Below, one piece after another: positions 10,801 to 20,798 of a stretch of DNA of 64,000 bases; within the stretch, counting starts at the first letter, position 1, and each line of letters opens with the position of its first letter. Made by a program: the position numbers and the translations under genes. The notes beneath the pieces were generated by a model. It worked only from the letters and a program-made list of their open reading frames with translations, was not told the origin of the DNA and did not search any database. The stretch comes from Phymorhynchus buccinoides (Eukaryota; Mollusca; Gastropoda; Neogastropoda; Raphitomidae), in assembly GCA_017654935.2 (NCBI GenBank), contig CM065695.1, positions 37,588,595-37,652,594 of the forward strand, in the 5' to 3' direction.

Positions 10801-13680
10801 GAAAATAACCCACAGCAGTGATGATGTGGAAGAGAACGATAGTAATGAGGATGAAGACATTGATGATTGTTCCCCCTTTCTTTCTGCTTTTCCTTTGCCG
10901 AAGGAAGAAACCGTGACAGTGAGTGAGATGCAGGTGGGTTAATGTGTGTGAGAAAGAGAGAGAGAGACAGACAGGAAGATAGAGAGAGAAAGAAGGAGGG
11001 TGAGAATATGAGAGAGGAAAAGAGAAAGAGATGAAAAAAGACAGTAGAAAGAGAAGTAAGAAATAGAGGTTGAGGCGCCAGTAATGGGGTGACATTGTGA
11101 CGATGTGAAACAAATGTCACACTTATGCGGGCATTTGTTGCTTTCTGCATTCCATTAGAGAGATTACTGTTCAAATTGTCGTTTTTCCTCCCAGTGAGTT
11201 GATCGTTTCTGGCTTGCCAATTATAGGATGCAATTCTTTTTTGTCGTTGTTGGTGATCTGTTGATGCAGGTCGCTGAGTTGCCATGGCAGAAGAGATATT
11301 TTATGCATCGTATACAATAGTTTTTAAAGGTTACTGTTGCATAAGGATACAAGGTTGTGACTCTTCAATTTGTATTTGTAAACCTCTTTTTTGTTTGTTT
11401 TTAGTATTGATCAGTTTTCTACCTTTTCTGTCTATTCTGCTTTGTGCCCTTAATCCTCTTGCATTTATTCCGGCCAAAACCAACCAGCCAGAAGTTGCCT
11501 CAGTGTATTCAAGTCGCTCCAAACCACCCTGGGACCCATAGCTTGCCCCCTCTCATAGCTTGCCCCCCCCTGATGGCATTTTCATCATGCACCAAGTTCT
11601 GTTTTGTTATACACACACTATGATTAGATTATGGACAAGCTTCTCACTTGCAGTGATGTGATGGTTACTATCTGATGCTCATTGTGCTTCAAAAGACAGA
11701 TTTTACCGAAAATGTGTAGGAAAAAATCAAAACACTATAAGACATTTTTTTCTGTAACATGTGAATGCAAGAGGTTAATGAAACAACAACATTTTTTATT
11801 TTGTTTTTTTGTTTTTTTTGCAACGATCTAGTTTCTTTTGTTGCCTTTAAAATGTTTTCACCAAAATAGCAGTCATTAATGAAATAAAAGTCAGTAAAAT
11901 GTCCAAATAAACTGATAAGAATTATTGTGCTTATTACTGAACAAGTTATTTTCATACATATTTATTGTTGCTCATGTTACAGGAGAGGTGTATGGAGTCG
12001 AGGGAAATGCTTGAGGCTACAGACAGTTCACAGACTGTGCAATGCGACCAAACAACTCGACGTAGTGGTGTAGATTCAGAAGATACAGCAGAGGCTACAG
12101 ACACATCTCAGCCTGTTTACTGCGACCAGGCAACTCAGGACAGTGATTTACCAGAAGACACAGCAGAACACCGCCCTGTGGCCATTCAAGCAACTCAGCA
12201 CAACCTGCCCCTTTCACATGAATCCAGCAACACTGGCTCAGATCAGGTTGTCGTCAAGAAAAGGTTTGAATGTAATATATGTAGGAAAACATACTCAATG
12301 GCCAAGACATTGAGAAAACATAAAGTAATCCATAGCGGTAAAAAACCTTTTGCTTGTGATGTGTGCCCCAAGACTTTTCTTTTGAAAGATTCCTGGCGGG
12401 GACACAAGAAGATTCACAAAAGGCCGTTTCCCTGTGACAAATGCAGCAAGAGCTTCAAAGAGGAGGACAGTTTAGCTGCACATAAGATATGCCACGAGGA
12501 AAAACACATCTCTAAGTCTGTTAGTTGCAATCAGAAAAAGACTCAAGAAAGGACATTGTTTTCTTGTGAATTATGTGAAATAAATTTTAGAAGCAAGAAC
12601 ATGTTTGTTAGACATAAGAAACGACATGAGAATAATCTTCCGCATATTAGGTGCTCCTGGTGTGATAACAGATTTTTCATTAAGAAAGACTGGGAAGCCC
12701 ATATACTGACTCACAAGGATAAGAAATGTTATGAATGTAATTTGTGTGACAAGAGCTTCAGGGGCCCACATTCTTTGAGATGCCACATGCGAAAGCACAC
12801 AGGTCAGGAACCCTACATGTGTGAATACTGTGGAAAGCGATTTGCAGATGGTAGGAATTTGCGGCTGCATGTTAGGATCCACACAGGGGAGAGACCCTAT
12901 GTGTGTGAAGTATGCAAGGCAGATTTTATGCATGAAAGCACTTTGCAATACCACAGACTAATCCACACTGATTCGGTTTATACCTGTGAAATATGTCAGA
13001 AGACGTTCTCCCAGGAACGCTATTTAAAATCACACAAGCTAATTCATTCACAGACTGACTTGAAAGTTCACAAGTGTGATCTGTGCAGCAGGGCATTCAG
13101 GTGGCCCAGTGTGTTAAAGAAGCACAAAATGGCTCACAATGGGACTCTGGGTGACAACACAACTTCTTCCTCAGAAGTCCAGCACTACCCAAGGAAACAT
13201 TGGTGCAATAATTATTCTACAAAAAATGTTCAGCGTAATCAGAAGAAGTACATGTGTGACTTGTGTGGCAGGTTATGTTACTCGCCAGGTGAATTACATT
13301 TGCACAAAAAGTTCCGCCATTTTGGAGAGAGTCCATTTCAGTGTGATGTGTGCAATAAGAAATGCTCATCTTTCCAAAGCCTAAACGGACACAAGAGAAT
13401 CCATACAGGGGAGAAACCTTTTGTGTGTTCTACGTGTGGCAAAGCTTTCTCCTCAGATAGCAATTGTCGGAAACACCGAGTACACACAGGGGAGAAACCT
13501 TTCAAGTGCACTTTATGTAGCAATAGCTATGCACAGCCTGATGGTCTGAAAGTTCACATGTTGGTTCATGCAGATATAAAGCCCTTTGAATGTGATGTCT
13601 GCTTCAAATCGTTCAGAGAGAAAGGAACAATGAAAAAACATAGACAGATTCATTACAGAGACAATTCTGGTCAATCATGA
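4725..13680 (+). CDS. Gene A: THAP domain plus 15 C2H2 zinc fingers, five exons
   Basis: Spliced model 4725-4828, 7131-7417, 8746-9091, 10567-10933, 11983-13680 gives 2802 nt, 933 residues plus stop, with every junction GT-AG and in phase. Residues 1-89 form a THAP domain: zinc ligands C11, C16, C63 and H66, W39, and the terminal AVPTLF motif. Residues about 215-300 hold a conserved module ending in a C-X2-C-X7-C-X2-C knuckle; an acidic Asp/Glu-rich stretch follows. Residues 463-925 are 15 C2H2 fingers, several with TGEKP-type linkers. THAP and C2H2 domains are known DNA binders, so a nuclear sequence-specific regulator is inferred; the target is unknown. The protein is not obviously orthologous to a named gene. 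Gene B downstream has the same architecture. Fingers 11-13 show decay in this copy. Alternative: an unrecognised 5' UTR exon may exist. Confidence 0.88.
5124..6360 (+). mobile_element. Decayed CR1/L2-like LINE reverse transcriptase in gene A intron 1
   Basis: Plus-strand frames carry RT motifs: CKGRSCVTQLL, YLDLRKAFDTVPHKRL, a QGSVLG word near 5435 and FADDTKAYS (catalytic DD). Later frames read EGVQRRFTRCIIGTHDLNYE. Several stops and frameshifts (for example at 5335 and 5892) show it is dead. The 5' part and endonuclease are absent. Confidence 0.85.
6891..7103. mobile_element. Palindromic MITE, copy 1 (TA flanks), gene A intron 1
   Basis: Near-perfect inverted repeat along its whole 213 bases, starting GGGTAAGATGGGGTAAAAAG and ending ACCCCGTCTTCCCC, flanked by TA on both sides. 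Relatives lie at 59442-59655 and 63630-63843. It ends 27 bases before gene A exon 2, so it supplies the branch-point region. Confidence 0.88.
7131..7417 (+). CDS. Gene A exon 2, second half of THAP domain and basic linker
   Basis: The acceptor ctccag precedes 7131; the split Arg codon joins to CKKW. The exon carries W39, the LCSDHF ligand pair (C63, H66) and AVPTLF, then a Lys/Arg-rich tail (KKKSRK) that could be a nuclear localisation signal. The donor is gtatat at 7418. A palindromic MITE ends only 27 bases upstream of the exon. Confidence 0.9.
7418..8745. other. Gene A intron 2
   Basis: 1328 bases between exons 2 and 3. It contains a purine-rich stretch with G runs (about 8030-8110), GT-rich DNA (8480-8530) and short GA runs. 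No transposon with clear ends was recognised. Confidence 0.6.
8746..9091 (+). CDS. Gene A exon 3, Ser/Thr-rich linker and start of middle module
   Basis: The acceptor ttgacag precedes 8746 and the donor gtgagt follows 9091. The exon begins with two 24-nt tandem units encoding ETVPDS-x-T, of which gene B has only one. A low-complexity Ser/Pro/Thr stretch follows, then a well-conserved segment containing SPAFLLWRQVGEQHG and ending in CFLLK. The last part is nearly identical in nucleotide sequence to gene B exon 3, suggesting a constrained structural unit. Confidence 0.87.
9154..9880 (+). mobile_element. LINE 3' fragment (L2/CR1-like) in gene A intron 3
   Basis: Frames read IRRIGYIRKYLSDEA, SRLDFYNALLSGL, QNTAARLVL and SPLLRSLHWLPVAE, the C-terminal signature of L2-type LINEs. 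A frameshift near 9415 and a stop near 9640 break it. The 3' end is CAGCGCTGTATAAATACTGT. A minus-strand relative is at 28075-28355. Confidence 0.85.
10086..10328. mobile_element. piggyBac-like MITE (TTAA flanks), gene A intron 3
   Basis: 243 bases between TTAA at 10082-10085 and 10329-10332. Ends CCTTTTCACCGCCAGTCATT and GGTGGCGAAAGG are inverted repeats. Relatives with the same ends lie at 32203-32444 and 49948-50170. TTAA duplication is the piggyBac hallmark; no transposase is encoded. Confidence 0.85.
10567..10933 (+). CDS. Gene A exon 4, C4 knuckle and acidic region
   Basis: The acceptor ttttccag precedes 10567 and the donor gtgggt follows 10933; the exon ends in phase 0 at SEMQ. It encodes YQDTSKLFLSDL, then CRTCGNPVAVTCTHC, a C-X2-C-X7-C-X2-C pattern that could bind one zinc ion, then an acidic tract rich in Asp, Glu and Ser. 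I do not recognise the knuckle as a named family. Confidence 0.87.
10934..11982. other. Gene A intron 4
   Basis: 1049 bases. The first 120 are purine-rich (GAGA). The block 11261-11345 is shared with gene B at 40179-40265. The last 200 bases also resemble the end of gene B intron 4 (both contain an AAATAGCA word). Confidence 0.6.
11271..11321 (+). CDS. Candidate alternative short terminal exon of gene A
   Basis: An acceptor-like gatgcag precedes 11271. In the phase left by exon 4 it reads VAELPWQK then nine more residues to TAG. Gene B intron 4 has the same block (VTELPWQK then stop) after a strong acceptor. Use of it would give a protein with THAP and middle module but no C2H2 fingers. This is inference from conservation only. 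Confidence 0.3.
11983..13680 (+). CDS. Gene A exon 5, array of 15 C2H2 zinc fingers
   Basis: The acceptor gttacag precedes 11983; 565 codons run to TGA at 13678-13680. The first 94 residues carry a degenerate repeat (EATDxSQxVxCDQ twice), then 15 C2H2 fingers. Fingers 6-7 and 11-14 have linkers close to TGEKP. Finger 13 has H-X2-H because one codon is missing relative to gene B, and fingers 11 and 12 have Cys where gene B has the core aromatic. A single exon for the whole array is usual for such genes. Confidence 0.93.
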   Translation, partial: ERCMESREMLEATDSSQTVQCDQTTRRSGVDSEDTAEATDTSQPVYCDQATQDSDLPEDTAEHRPVAIQATQHNLPLSHESSNTGSDQVVVKKRFECNICRKTYSMAKTLRKHKVIHSGKKPFACDVCPKTFLLKDSWRGHKKIHKRPFPCDKCSKSFKEEDSLAAHKICHEEKHISKSVSCNQKKTQERTLFSCELCEINFRSKNMFVRHKKRHENNLPHIRCSWCDNRFFIKKDWEAHILTHKDKKCYECNLCDKSFRGPHSLRCHMRKHTGQEPYMCEYCGKRFADGRNLRLHVRIHTGERPYVCEVCKADFMHESTLQYHRLIHTDSVYTCEICQKTFSQERYLKSHKLIHSQTDLKVHKCDLCSRAFRWPSVLKKHKMAHNGTLGDNTTSSSEVQHYPRKHWCNNYSTKNVQRNQKKYMCDLCGRLCYSPGELHLHKKFRHFGESPFQCDVCNKKCSSFQSLNGHKRIHTGEKPFVCSTCGKAFSSDSNCRKHRVHTGEKPFKCTLCSNSYAQPDGLKVHMLVHADIKPFECDVCFKSFREKGTMKKHRQIHYRDNSGQS

Positions 13681-13772
13681 CCATTTTTTAAGCAAATGGC
13701 TGTGTGTTTGTTTTATTTACTATTTAGTTGACCTGTGCCTAAAAATGAGAGAGGTATATATATATGTATGTA

Positions 13773-14276
13773 TGTGGCAGGTCATGTACATCGCCAGGTC
13801 GGTTACATTTGCACAAAAAGTTCTGCCATTTTGGACAAAGTTGATTTCAGTGTGGTGTGTGCAATAAGAAGTTATCAACTTTCCAAAGCCTAAACCACCA
13901 CAAGAGAATCCATACAGGGGAAAAACCTTTTGTGTGTTCTACATGTGGCAAAGCTTTCCGCTGTGGCAGCAGTTTATTAACTCATGAACAAGTTCACACA
14001 GGTGAGAAACCTTTTGTGTGTTCTTCATGTGGCAAAGCTTTCTTCTGTGGCAGCAGTTTATCAGCTCACCAACGAGTTCACACAGGGCAGAAACCCTACA
14101 AGTGTACTCTGTGCAACAAGTGCTACACACAATCAGGTGCTTTGAACGTTCACATGTTATCTCATGCAGATATAAGTCCCTTTGAATGTGATGTCTGCTT
14201 CAAGGCATTCAGAGAGAAAGGAACAATGAAAAAACATAGACAGATTAATTTCAGAGACAAATCTGGCAGATCATGA
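13773..14276 (+). pseudogene. Decayed duplicate of the 3' finger array behind gene A
   Basis: Starts at the second Cys of a finger-11 homologue and runs in one frame to TGA at 14276. It has an in-frame TGA between fingers 11 and 12 (where genes A and B have a Pro codon), followed by fingers matching 12, 13, an extra 13-like finger, 14 and 15. The last finger has Asn in place of the final His. The finger-14 segment (CTLCNKCYTQSGAL) matches gene B better than neighbouring gene A. No start or splice acceptor clearly serves it. It is probably a pseudogene left by unequal exchange, though use as an alternative 3' exon cannot be excluded. Confidence 0.75.
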
Positions 14277-14642
14277 ATTTAAAAAAAAAGAAAATGGCAT
14301 GTTTTCAAGGTTATTAGCATGTGACTATAATAATTCACTAATTGATTAGATATTTTTTATCTGCTTCTTACCAAGATTAAAAAAAACAACTTTTTGCTGT
14401 CTTCTACCCTTATTAAACTTACCCATAAACAGAACAATGAACTTGTTTTGCAAAAATAATATTTTCTTGTATGCACGCCTGGGAACGAATGGGACCATGT
14501 TTTTAATAGACGCAAAGAAGCAACCAAGCTCCCTTTACCTTGCCCCTACACCCACCATCTACATCATCAAAACTTGGTTACCTCTTTTACCTTTTTGTCC
14601 CCCCCCCCCCCTTACCTCTCCCGCCCAACCTCTCTCACCCTC
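14277..14642. other. Unassigned DNA behind the finger fragment
   Basis: AT-rich, with a possible ATTAAA near 14376 and a poly-C run at 14599-14611. No coding signal. The gene A 3' UTR and poly(A) site must lie somewhere after 13680 but cannot be fixed. Confidence 0.35.
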
Positions 14643-15890
14643 TCCAAATTCTTAGCATAGTTTTTAAGCTTTTTCTTTTTCTGTTCAGTGATTTCTACAT
14701 GGCTCAACATAAGAAAATCAAGGGGGTCATTTGCTCCCATGCACGTTTCTAGTGTGATTGGAGAAGACATGATTCATAGTTTCAAACTTCAATGGAAATG
14801 TTGACTAAATGAAGACTTACGCATTTCCCTAAATAGATTAAAAATGTTGGTTCCAAATATTTGAAACAAATCAAGTCAATTTTGACACCAATTTGAAATT
14901 GGATCTCAATTTTGAAGTACCGGTAAACATTTTCATATTTTCCAAAACAAACACTGTATTTAAAAACTACAAATAAGAAGTAATTCATTTCTTGCTTTTA
15001 GGATCCTGTAGTGTACCTTCAATTTTGATTAACGTATGCTTGAAGGATGCATGGTAAGATATGAGTTAATCTGTTTTGCTTGCAAGAGTGGGCCCTACGT
15101 TCTTCCTCTGACTGCTGCATACTCAAAGTTCCTCGGGTCCACACGAAATCTTTTGGTGAATGATCCTTCTACTATTTAGCACCTCACTTATGGAATTCCC
15201 TCCCACAACATGTCCGCTCATCTGCTCTATCTCCGCCTTTCGCTCTGCCCTTAAAACTCACTTGTTTCGGACATATTATGATTGATTAGTGTTTGTGTGA
15301 GGTGGGGGTGGGGGGTCCGTTTCATTTCAGAAATCTTGTAAAAAAATGTATTTACAATTATTTTATAATTCGTAAGTTGTAAACGTCCTCTAAATTTTAA
15401 ATGCTTGTAAATGAGGTAGAAGGGGTATCTTTGTTCTTGCAAAATTTGTCTATTATAATTATTCATGTAACTGGTATGTCGATGGCAGTATGATTTTATT
15501 TCAAGTTGCAGTATTGTATCCAAACTTGATTGAGAATGTGAATATGGTCTATGTTTCTTCTTAGAATTTTCATTATTGTAACTATTTTACTCTTGTATAA
15601 TTAATTGTGTGTGCTGGGTGTATGTGTGCGTGTGTGAGTTCATGTTGTGTGTGTGTGTGTATGTATGTGAGTGTGTCTGCATGCATGCAGGCGTGCGTAC
15701 GTGCGTGTGTGTGTGTGTGCGCTTACGCGTGTGTGTGTTGTGTGTGTGTGTGTGTGTGAGAAAGTAAGAGAATGTTGCATGCAATCATCGTGTTTATTTT
15801 ACTTTCTAATGATTCATTATTATTTTGTTTGCCTTTTAATGTTCTTGTTATCAATGTAAAGCTCACTGAGCTCATGTCGTTCGCGCGCTA
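14643..15890 (+). repeat. Tandem segmental duplication, copy 1
   Basis: A 1248-base unit repeated directly at 15891 with very few differences. It holds a LINE tail (15100-15285) and a GT-rich 3' region. Compared with copy 2 the LINE frame is broken by a missing base near 15222, and the terminal ATT tail is absent. Confidence 0.93.
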
Positions 15891-17165
15891 TCCAAATTCT
15901 TAGCATAGTTTTTAAGCTTTTTCTTTTTCTGTTCAGTGATTTCTACATGGCTCAACATAAGAAAATCAAGGGGGTCATTTGCTCCCATGCACGTTTCTAG
16001 TGTGATTGGAGAAGACATGATTCATAGTTTCAAACTTCAATGGAAATGTTGACTAAATGAAGACTTACGCATTTCCCTAAATAGATTAAAAATGTTGGTT
16101 CCAAATATTTGAAACAAATCAAGTCAATTTTGACACCAATTTGAAATTGGATCTCAATTTTGAAGTACCGGTAAACATTTTCATATTTTCCAAAACAAAC
16201 ACTGTATTTAAAAACTACAAATAAGAAGTAATTCATTTCTTGCTTTTAGGATCCTGTAGTGTACCTTCAATTTTGATTAACGTATGCTTGAAGGATGCAT
16301 GGTAAGATATGAGTTAATCTGTTTTGCTTGCAAGAGTGGGCCCTACGTTCTTCCTCTGACTGCTGCATACTCAAGGTTCCTCGGGTCCACACGAAATCTT
16401 TTGGTGAACGATCCTTCTACTATTTAGCACCTCACTTATGGAATTCCCTCCCACAACATGTCCGCTCATCTGACTCTATCTCCGCCTTTCGCTCTGCCCT
16501 TAAAACTCACTTGTTTCGGACATATTATGATTGATTAGTGTTTGTGTGTGAGGTGGGGGTGGGGGGTCCGTTTCATTGCAGAAATCTTGTAAAAAAATGT
16601 ATTTACAATTATTTTATAATTCGTAAGTTGTAAACGTCCTCTAAATTTTAAATGCTTGTAAATGAGGTAGAAGGGGTATCTTTGTTCTTGCAAAATTTGT
16701 CTATTATAATTATTCATGTAACTGGTATGTCGATGGCAGTATGATTTTATTTCAAGTTGCAGTATTGTATCCAAACTTGATTGAGAATGTGAATATGATC
16801 TATGTTTCTTCTTAGAATTTTCTTATTGTAACTATTTTACTCTTGTATAATTAATTGTGTGTGCTGGGTGTATGTGTGCGTGTGTGAGTTCATGTTGTGT
16901 GTGTGTGTGTATGTATGTGAGTGTGTCTGCATGCATGCAGGCGTGCGTACGTGCGTGTGTGTGTGTGTGCGCTTACGCGTGTGTGTGTTGTGTGTGTGTG
17001 TGTGTGTGAGAAAGTAAGAGAATGTTGCATGCAATCATCGTGTTTATTTTACTTTCTAAGGATTCATTATTTGTTTGCCTTTAATGTTCTTGTTATCAAT
17101 GTAAAGCTCACTGAGCTCATGTGAGAAAGAGCGCTATGTAAATTCCCATTATTATTATTATTATT
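15891..17165 (+). repeat. Tandem segmental duplication, copy 2, with LINE 3' end
   Basis: Near-identical to 14643-15890. The open LINE tail 16328-16534 reads FGERSFYYLAPHLWNSLPQH and ends SALKTHLFRTYYD. The copy finishes with GCGCTATGTAAATTCCC and (ATT)n at 17150-17169, the normal end of this LINE. Confidence 0.93.
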
Positions 17166-17534
17166 ATTAAGATGAAGTGTTCTGAGCTTATTTCTGTGGA
17201 AACTAAGGAAATCATATTTATTTGCGTGCCGTAAGTGTCATGAAGACATCTAATAAACTCAGGCATTACTCAATTGTTTAGCTACATAATTGTAAATATT
17301 TTTTAGACCTGTTATAATTACAAAACAAACGACTGTCCATATATAAGAAAGGACACACCAAGAGGCCGCAAGGCCTAGACTTGTCCTAAACGCCTGATCT
17401 GACATTATATGTGTTTGAATAGAAACAGTAGAAAAATTTAATTTGTGAGATGTGTGCATTTCTTAAAACAAGGGCATCGCCGAGCGGCAGCAACGCATTG
17501 TGACAATGCAAACCCGGCCAGAGTTATGTCTCTT

Positions 17535-17558
17535 CCCCCCCCCCCCCCCCCCCCCCCC
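17535..17558. repeat. Poly-C tract
   Basis: About 24 C in a row. Confidence 0.9.
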
Positions 17559-17599
17559 ATAAACACGCCACTTTCCACCCTTTACAGAACGCATAAAAT

Positions 17600-17908
17600 A
17601 CATAGCCCAAAATTTGAAGCGATTCTGTTCACTAGTTCACGAGATACACCTGAACTGTTATACAAACTTCCTTGCACCATGGTACATCACCACACAAAAT
17701 TTGAAGCGATTATGTTCACTAGTTCACGAAATAAAGCTGGGTTGAAATAACAGCCCAAAGAAGGAAATTTCGGTTTTCATGGTCAAACTTCAAGGTCAAG
17801 GTCAGCACGGTGTTGATTAACGAAAGGAAGCTTCCTTTTCAAGCTGTCTACCCCTCTGCCAATTTTAATGAAAGTCCATACAGTAGTTTTTAAGATAATC
17901 GATACACA

Positions 17909-17942
<34 letters not shown>

Positions 17943-17980
17943 AATCGCAAAATCCCGGCCTCTGGCCGGGTAATAACAAT
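17600..17980. repeat. Dispersed repeat with AAAATTTGAAGCGATT words and (CA)n
   Basis: The phrase AAAATTTGAAGCGATT(C/A)TG followed by TTCACTAGTTCACGA occurs twice about 84 bases apart. A (CA)n run follows at 17909-17941, then CCCGGCCTCTGGCCGGGTAA, a hairpin end. Element class unknown. Confidence 0.5.
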
Positions 17981-18269
17981 AAAAGAGTATGTTGTCAACT
18001 CAGGACATTAACCCCTTCTCTTCCTGCTTCAAGATAGTCTTTAGTCTTTGTAGTGTATGATGTCATAGTCCTGGAGTGATGGATTTGGGTTTAAATAAGC
18101 CTGGAAAGATATATATCTCTAGATCATTTTCTCAGATTGAGTCATAACAGATTTATAACGTTGTATCATTTACGCATTGGACTGTAGAGGGGAAGTGTTT
18201 TTTATTTTGATCTTGTTCTTTTGCTCCTTCTGTTGCCTGCTTTTTGCTATATTTGCTGTGAAAAATTGT

Positions 18270-18475
18270 TTTTTACGTCCTCTCGGGGGGGGTCCGGAAC
18301 AGACACACATGGGACATTTGTAGATACAAAGATGGTGGGAACAATACTGGAGGCAATGCCCGGAAGTAGTGCAACACCAGTAAAGTCCCAATTTTTTAAC
18401 AATGCAGATAGGTGTTGCAGTTACCACGCCTCGGTTAAACCTCATCGGCTATGGTACTGCCACAATATAACCTGT
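18270..18475 (+). mobile_element. SINE-like family S, copy 1
   Basis: Contains TTTTACGTCCTCTCGG, GATGGTGGGAACAATACTGG, AGTGCAACACCAGTAAAGTC and CACGCCTCGGTTAAACCTCA, all shared with copies at 24128, 44420 (minus), 52385 (minus) and 57158. Confidence 0.75.
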
Positions 18476-18804
18476 GCCAGAGTACAAAAAACACTCAATT
18501 CGAGGCTGGTAGATTGAGGTCCCTTTAATTGGAAACAAAACAAACGTTTCTGGCCATAAGCCCGTCTTCAGTGTGGCGACGACAAGAAGGTAGCAAAATA
18601 GGAAAGAAAAACTGAGTAGAAAAGTCACACACAAAAAGGAGAGAGACTGAATACAATTCATAATAACCACTAGGAGAGCCTACAAATGGCAAAGTTGAAA
18701 CACTGAGTATGTGTTAACTCTGTAGAATATGATAAACACAAACACACACAACCGCACACACGCATGCATGCACGTACACACACACACACACAATCACAAA
18801 CACA

Positions 18805-18807
<3 letters not shown>

Positions 18808-18875
<68 letters not shown>
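18808..18875. repeat. (CA)n microsatellite
   Basis: About 34 CA units inside a longer CA-rich stretch (18729-19100). Confidence 0.95.
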
Positions 18876-18876
<1 letters not shown>

Positions 18877-19673
18877 ACACACACGTACACACAGTGAATA
18901 AACATTTTGTTCGTGATTTGAACATCACGTTGCATGGCATATGCATACTATTTATAAACAAATCTAAGTTAGAAAAGTAAAGTGACATAAATACTTATGC
19001 ACACAGACATATGCAAACACAGGTACACACACCCACACCCACATGCACATACACCCACACATGTGCACATATGCACACGGGTGTGCACGCATTCATACAC
19101 ACAAATACTTATATATTAACAATATGTACATTTCCAAACATGACTACAGTACTCCCCGTTTATAGTAGTCTCGGTTATAAGAAATTTCGGTTACAGTAAA
19201 GGAAAGCACTGGTTCCCGGCCAAAGGTCTACTGTTTTATTACTAAATAGACCTCGGATAGTAGCAACTCGGTTATAACAAAAAACCTGCTATAGTAAAGT
19301 TACTTTTGGTTCCCCACAGGACTGGCTCCTCGGTTACAATAAAATTAAAAAAATGTCCTCTTCGTGACCTTTGTAAATACGCCACCAATGTATGGGTCAC
19401 AGTCTCACCACTCCCCCCACCCACCCATAATAACAACTGGGTTATATTTAAAATTTTAAAAAACTCCTATAGTAAGGTCATTTGTGGTTCCTCTTCGTTA
19501 CAATAAAAACAATTGTCCTCTTCATGACCTTTGTAAATACGTCATCAATGCATACGTCACAGTCTCACTACTCCCTCTACCCACCTTCAACGAAATTGAA
19601 AGGCACTCAAAAACATGTTTCTTTCCCCTCATTACTTAGTGGGGGAAAATGAATCCGAAAAAAAATATATATA

Positions 19674-20511
19674 CAGCCGAATCCGCTTATAAGAAAACTC
19701 GCTTACAATGAAGCAAAAACATTTCCCTGCAGAACTTCTTTTTTCTTATCTATGATCAAAACTGGGATATAAGAAACTCACTTATAAGAAAACTCGGTTA
19801 TAAGCAAACAATTTTTTTCTCCCATCCGCAATGGAAACTTGGATATAAGAAATTTATGTCGTACAAGAGAGTTGGTTTGCAGTTCATTTTCTTATAAGCG
19901 AGTTCTATTTACTTATAAGCGAATTACCATTGACAACATTTTCTTAAAGACCCCCCAGATCACGAATAAAAATCACGGGTTCCACCTGTTTTCCTTCTTA
20001 TAGCTGGTACAAAATCTTGTTTTGACCAGGTTTGACTCCCATGCAAATGCCCCCAAATTGAAAACGAAACTTGTTAAAGGGCAGCCTCAATTTGAAGTTG
20101 GGGGAATTTCTATGTGGGTCACAGCTACCCAGAAAAAAACAAGGGATTTAATTGTGTCTTTAAAAGTGAATTGGACCTGAACTGAAAGGATGTTCCGAGA
20201 AAATTGAAGTCGTTCCAAAAAGGGAAAATTTACATCAAACCAGTTGTGTCACAGACATTCTAAACAGTACAGGCACTAGATTACAAGACTAATTGAGTTG
20301 TTTTTGTTCCTTTATTCCATACTTTCCTTCAGTATTCTGTGCAAAATAAATGTTGAGCAGAAGAAAAAAATATGAGTACTTTTGTGTTGGTGGTAGAGAG
20401 ACAAGGGAAAAAACTTCAAAATGTTTTCTTATATCTGAGTTTCGGATATAAGAAAACTTGGATAAAGAAAAAAACATCTCCCTTCGATTTTCTTATAACC
20501 GAGTTTTGCTG
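19674..20511. mobile_element. Nested pogo-like element inside 19147-20698
   Basis: Ends CAGCCGAATCCGCTTATAAG and CTTATAACCGAGTTTTGCTG are imperfect inverted repeats with TA on both sides. It contains the third-level repeat at 19944-20150. Confidence 0.65.
19944..20150 (+). mobile_element. TTTAAGAC-family MITE fragment, copy 1
   Basis: The segment beginning TTAAAGACCCCCCAGATCAC and containing ATTTGAAGTTGGGG and GTGGGTCACAGCTACC is shared in reverse with 44612-44853. Confidence 0.55.
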
Positions 20512-20798
20512 TATTTTGATTTGATGATGGGTTTATATTTAGTATTTTACGTTAGCTTTGACTTTGAAAAACGTCATCGGATAAGATAAAAAATACCATC
20601 AAAACTTTACTATATCCGAACATCGTTTATAAGAAAAACCTGTTATAGTAAAGGAAAAGCCTTGCTCCCCTGCACTTTACTATAAGCGGGGTGTACTGTA
20701 TTCGTCTACGAGTTGCTAGGCACTATGTGAGGGAAGGAGGGGGGGGGGGGGTAGCCCCAGGATGATGCTGGTGATGGACATGGGGGGGGGGGGGGGGA

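Larger units (their letters stand above)
19147..20698. mobile_element. Pogo/Tigger-like non-autonomous element, TA flanks
   Basis: Starts CAGTACTCCCCGTTTATAGT and ends TATAAGCGGGGTGTACTG, inverted repeats flanked by TA. Inner sequence has many TTATAACCGAG-type words. It contains a second element at 19674-20511. No transposase frame. Confidence 0.75.
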
